Source of the DNA: an uncultured Clostridia bacterium
Lineage (GTDB): Bacteria; Bacillota; Clostridia; TANB77; CAG-508
DNA: 8,239 nt
NCBI GenBank assembly: GCA_944393275.1
Contig: CALXZQ010000052.1
Span: 1-8,239, forward strand
Direction: 5' to 3'
Shown here one piece after another: positions 5,374 to 8,239 of this stretch; positions within the stretch are counted from its first letter, which is position 1; every line of letters begins with the position of its first letter. The position numbers and the translations under genes were made by a program. The notes under the pieces were generated by a model. The model was not told the origin of the DNA. It saw only the letters and a list, made by a program, of their open reading frames with translations, and searched no databases.

Positions 5374-7569
5374 ATGAAAGAAAAAGAAATAAATATACAA
5401 GATATAATAGAAAAAAGGAAAGAACATTCTAGGTGGCCAGATACAAAGCTAATTATAAAAGCATATAATTTAGCTAAAGAACATCATGGTGACCAATGTA
5501 GAAAATCAGGTGAACCATATATTATACACCCATTGCAAGTAGCATATATACTTGCAGATATAGGATTAGATGATTCAACAATAGCAGCTGCTTTACTTCA
5601 TGATGTGGTAGAAGATACAGATTTAACAAATGAAGATATTGTTAAAGAATTTGGACAAGAAATAGCAGATATGGTAGCAGGGGTTACTAAGCTTGGAAAA
5701 CTTCAATTCACAACAACTGAAGAACAACAAGTAGAAGATTACAGAAAAATGTTTTTAGCCATGGGAAAGGATATAAGAGTTATATTAATAAAATTAGCTG
5801 ATAGATTGCATAATATGAGAACACTGAAATATCTTTCAAGAGAAAGACAAATAGCGAATGCAAAAGAAACCATGGAATTATATGCACCTTTAGCTAATAG
5901 ACTAGGTGTGTATTCATTAAAATGGGAGTTAGAAGATTTAGCTTTTAAATATTTATATCCAGAAGAATATCATGAAATAGTTGAGGGACTAGATAAAAAA
6001 AGAGAAGAGAGATTAAAGTTTATAGAAAAAATAATAAATGATATTAGAGGAGAATTAAAAAGGCAAAAAATAGATGCAGAAGTAACTGGTAGAGCAAAAC
6101 ATTTATATAGTATATATAGAAAAATGCAGAGAGATAATAAAACGCTAGATCAAATATATGATTTATTTGCATTAAGAATATTGGTGAATTCAGTAAAAGA
6201 TTGTTATGCAGCACTAGGTGTTGTTCATGAAATGTATAACCCAATGCCTGGAAGATTTAAAGATTATATATCTGTACCTAAGAAGAATATGTATCAATCA
6301 ATTCATACAACATTATTAGGTGAAAAAGGAACACCATTTGAAATACAAATTCGTACTTGGGATATGCACAGAGTAGCTGAGTATGGAATTGCTGCACACT
6401 GGGCATACAAAGAGGCAAACTATGGGAAAAAGGGAAAACAAGTAGTAAAGGTAGAAGAAGATAAATTATCTTGGTTAAGGGAAACATTAGAATGGCAAAA
6501 GGATATGCAAGACCCACAGGAATTCTTAGAAACACTAAAAACAGAATTGTTTGAGGATGAAGTGCGTGTATTTAGTCCAAAAGGAAAAATTTTAATTTTA
6601 CCTAGAGATGCAACACCTATAGATTTTGCATATTACATACATGAAGAAATAGGAAATAGGATGATAGGATGTAAAATAAATAGTAAAATGATGCCTATTA
6701 TAACTAAATTAAAGAATGGTGATATTGTAGAAATACTAACATCAGATTCACCTAAAGGTCCAAGTAGAGATTGGCTAAAATTTATAAAAACTACAAAAGC
6801 AAAAAATAAAATACAATCTTGGTTTAAAAAAGAGCAAAGAGAAGATAACATAATAAGAGGGAAAGAATTAATTGAGAAAGAAATAAAAAGAATAGGAATG
6901 AGTTATACAGAACTATTCAAACAAGAGTATGTAAATAGTGCTTTAGAAAAGTATAAATTTAAAACTATAGACGATATGTACGCAAGTGTTGGATTTGGAG
7001 CAATTTCACAAGTAAAAATAATAGCTAGAATGCTTCAGGAATATAGAAAGAATCATAATGAAGAAGAAATAGAAGAGAAAATAGAAGAATTGTCTAAATT
7101 AAAGAAAAATCCAACTAAACCTTCTAGTAACGGAATTATAGTAAAAGGAATAGATAATTGTTTAGTAAAACTTTCTAAATGTTGTAACCCTGTTCCAGGA
7201 GATAAAGTCATAGGATTTATAACAAAAGGAAGGGGAGTTTCAGTACATAGAACAGATTGTGTGAATGTAAAAGATTTAATTGAGCAAGAAGACAGAATAA
7301 TTGATGTAGAGTGGGCAAATAAAGTAAAATCATCATATAATGTTGATATTCAAATGTTTGCAAATGATAGGCCTGGACTATTATCAGACATTATAAAAGT
7401 AATGAGTAATACTAAAACAAGTCTTCAAGCAATTAACAGTAGAGTTACAAAAGAAAAAATAGCTATAACAGATATGACAATAGAAGTAATAGATATAAAA
7501 GAATTAAATGAAGTGCTAAAAGAACTTAGAAAAATTGATAGTGTATATGAAGTAAATAGAAAGAAATAA
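5374..7569 (+). CDS. rel: Bifunctional (p)ppGpp synthetase/hydrolase (RelA/SpoT homologue)
   Basis: A long RSH enzyme that makes (p)ppGpp from ATP and GTP/GDP on starved ribosomes and hydrolyses it, governing the stringent response. The HD hydrolase domain is intact: IIHP (His52), LLHDVVEDT (His76-Asp77, Glu80-Asp81) and LADRLHNMRT (Asp143). The synthetase domain has RAKHLYSIYRK (240-250), DLFALRIL (263-270), GRFKDYISVPKKNMYQSIHTT (293-313) and EIQIRTWDMHRVAEYGIAAHW (Glu323, expected catalytic). The RFKD at 294-297 is the basic R-x-K-D signature of bifunctional enzymes, where E. coli RelA-type synthetases have E-x-D-D. A TGS domain (about 395-456), a helical linker, a Cys-rich domain with CCNPVPGD (603-610), His625 and Cys629, and a C-terminal ACT domain (about 655-728, DRPGLLSDI) complete the architecture. 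The length, 731 residues, is typical. The ATG at 5374 is 23 bases after the recJ stop. The hydrolase downstream starts 13 bases after its stop. Confidence 0.97.
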   Translation: MKEKEINIQDIIEKRKEHSRWPDTKLIIKAYNLAKEHHGDQCRKSGEPYIIHPLQVAYILADIGLDDSTIAAALLHDVVEDTDLTNEDIVKEFGQEIADMVAGVTKLGKLQFTTTEEQQVEDYRKMFLAMGKDIRVILIKLADRLHNMRTLKYLSRERQIANAKETMELYAPLANRLGVYSLKWELEDLAFKYLYPEEYHEIVEGLDKKREERLKFIEKIINDIRGELKRQKIDAEVTGRAKHLYSIYRKMQRDNKTLDQIYDLFALRILVNSVKDCYAALGVVHEMYNPMPGRFKDYISVPKKNMYQSIHTTLLGEKGTPFEIQIRTWDMHRVAEYGIAAHWAYKEANYGKKGKQVVKVEEDKLSWLRETLEWQKDMQDPQEFLETLKTELFEDEVRVFSPKGKILILPRDATPIDFAYYIHEEIGNRMIGCKINSKMMPIITKLKNGDIVEILTSDSPKGPSRDWLKFIKTTKAKNKIQSWFKKEQREDNIIRGKELIEKEIKRIGMSYTELFKQEYVNSALEKYKFKTIDDMYASVGFGAISQVKIIARMLQEYRKNHNEEEIEEKIEELSKLKKNPTKPSSNGIIVKGIDNCLVKLSKCCNPVPGDKVIGFITKGRGVSVHRTDCVNVKDLIEQEDRIIDVEWANKVKSSYNVDIQMFANDRPGLLSDIIKVMSNTKTSLQAINSRVTKEKIAITDMTIEVIDIKELNEVLKELRKIDSVYEVNRKK

Positions 7570-7582
7570 AGAAAGGGATAAA

Positions 7583-8230
7583 ATGATACTAAAAGAACTT
7601 AAGATAAATACATGGGTAGGAGATCCTACAAACTGTTATATAATATTTGATGAGAAATCAAAAGAGGCTATGGTAATAGATCCTGGTGGAGAGGTTGACA
7701 AAATTGGAAATATGCTAGATATACTAAATGCAAAAGTAAAATATATATATTTAACTCATTGCCATGGAGATCATATAGGTGGGGTAAATGAACTTAAAAA
7801 GAGATATGGTGGAAAGATTTTAATACACAGAATTGAAAGCGAAAATTTAAATAATCCAGAAATTAATTTATGTAATTATATAGGAATGGATGAAATTGAA
7901 TTAGATGTAGATTCTAGAGTTGATGATAAAGATTTAATTCATATAGGAGATATAGAATTAGAAGTTATACACACACCAGGACACACAAATGGAGGAACTT
8001 CTTTATATTGTGCTAAGAAAAAAATGCTTTTTTCAGGAGATACCTTATTTAAAGGAACATGGGGAAGGACAGATCTTCCAACATCTAGTTTAGAAGATAT
8101 AATGAATTCAATAGTAAATAGGTTATTGGTGCTACCAGATGATACAATAGTATATCCAGGACATGGAAAAGCAACAATGATTAAAGAAGAAAAACCAATA
8201 TATTTAGAATTAAAACCAAAAAAATATTAG
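7583..8230 (+). CDS. MBL-fold metallohydrolase, glyoxalase-II-like
   Basis: A 215-residue metallo-beta-lactamase-fold hydrolase of the small GloB/YcbL type. It holds a complete dinuclear metal site: THCHGDH (58-64: His59, His61, Asp63, His64), TPGHT (His134), SGDTLF (Asp153) and YPGHG (His194). The GTWGRTDLP segment (158-166) is typical of glyoxalase-II-like members. The C-terminal substrate domain of classical glyoxalase II is short or missing, so the true substrate may be a thioester other than S-lactoylglutathione; many anaerobes lack glutathione. No signal peptide is present, so it acts in the cytoplasm. It follows rel by 13 bases behind a weak AAAGGG site, which implies co-transcription. 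This place next to rel is common in Firmicutes, but no D-aminoacyl-tRNA deacylase gene lies between them here. Confidence 0.93.
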   Translation: MILKELKINTWVGDPTNCYIIFDEKSKEAMVIDPGGEVDKIGNMLDILNAKVKYIYLTHCHGDHIGGVNELKKRYGGKILIHRIESENLNNPEINLCNYIGMDEIELDVDSRVDDKDLIHIGDIELEVIHTPGHTNGGTSLYCAKKKMLFSGDTLFKGTWGRTDLPTSSLEDIMNSIVNRLLVLPDDTIVYPGHGKATMIKEEKPIYLELKPKKY

Positions 8231-8237
8231 GGAGGAG
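8231..8237 (+). promoter_or_regulatory. Ribosome binding site of a gene beyond the right edge
   Basis: GGAGGAG directly follows the TAG stop of the MBL gene, two bases before the window ends. It implies that the cluster continues. In related genomes hemZ or hisS often comes next, but that is inference and nothing of the gene is visible. Confidence 0.7.
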
Positions 8238-8239
8238 TA

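Noticed and set aside
6044..6851. Three minus-strand frames inside rel, rich in Leu, Ile and Phe
   Set aside because: They are antisense shadows of A-rich coding sequence in an unmistakable rel gene; their apparent hydrophobicity comes from complementing Lys/Glu codons.
1..8239. CRISPR array, tRNA/rRNA gene, riboswitch, insertion sequence or attachment site
   Set aside because: I saw no regularly spaced repeats, cloverleaf or rRNA-like stretch, terminal inverted repeats or transposase. The non-coding gaps are all under 230 bases and are mostly explained by promoters and hairpins.

Overview
The window is AT-rich (most genes near 30% GC), with AGA-dominated arginine codons, strong AGGAGG-type ribosome binding sites and short intergenic gaps. 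Together with the recJ / rel / metallo-beta-lactamase-fold hydrolase run this points to a low-GC Firmicute, most likely an anaerobic Clostridia-type gut bacterium. The taxonomic call is inference from gene content and composition only.

Layout. Positions 1-134 are intergenic and hold a long perfect hairpin that can terminate transcription in both directions. A minus-strand gene (135-527) encodes a 130-residue protein I do not recognise. Its base composition (about 45% GC) and exclusive use of CGN arginine codons set it apart from everything else here. Between it and the next gene lie two divergent sigma-A-type promoters and several inverted repeats (528-750). A GT4 glycosyltransferase (751-2043) follows, then a terminator-like hairpin and a short YlbF/YheA-family protein (2095-2430). 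A second minus-strand gene (2439-3512) converges on it; it encodes an unrecognised 357-residue protein with an HELSH zinc-protease-type motif and has its own consensus promoter. From 3662 to the right edge runs a tightly packed plus-strand cluster: recJ (3662-5350), a bifunctional (p)ppGpp synthetase/hydrolase (5374-7569) and a glyoxalase-II-like MBL hydrolase (7583-8230). A Shine-Dalgarno sequence at the extreme right edge belongs to a further gene.

How the parts relate. The recJ-rel-MBL block is a conserved housekeeping cluster (single-strand DNA exonuclease, stringent-response alarmone enzyme, thioester/metal hydrolase) and looks like one transcription unit. The glycosyltransferase probably builds an alpha-glucan or a cell-surface glycan. 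The YlbF-family protein is likely a cytoplasmic adaptor. The two minus-strand genes each stand alone with a promoter of their own and look like accessory insertions into the plus-strand backbone. They are the least ordinary parts of the window. I found no RNA genes, CRISPR array, insertion sequence or complete new multi-gene system.

Several start codons were placed by the ribosome binding site rather than by the longest reading frame: 2095, 3512 (minus strand) and 5374.
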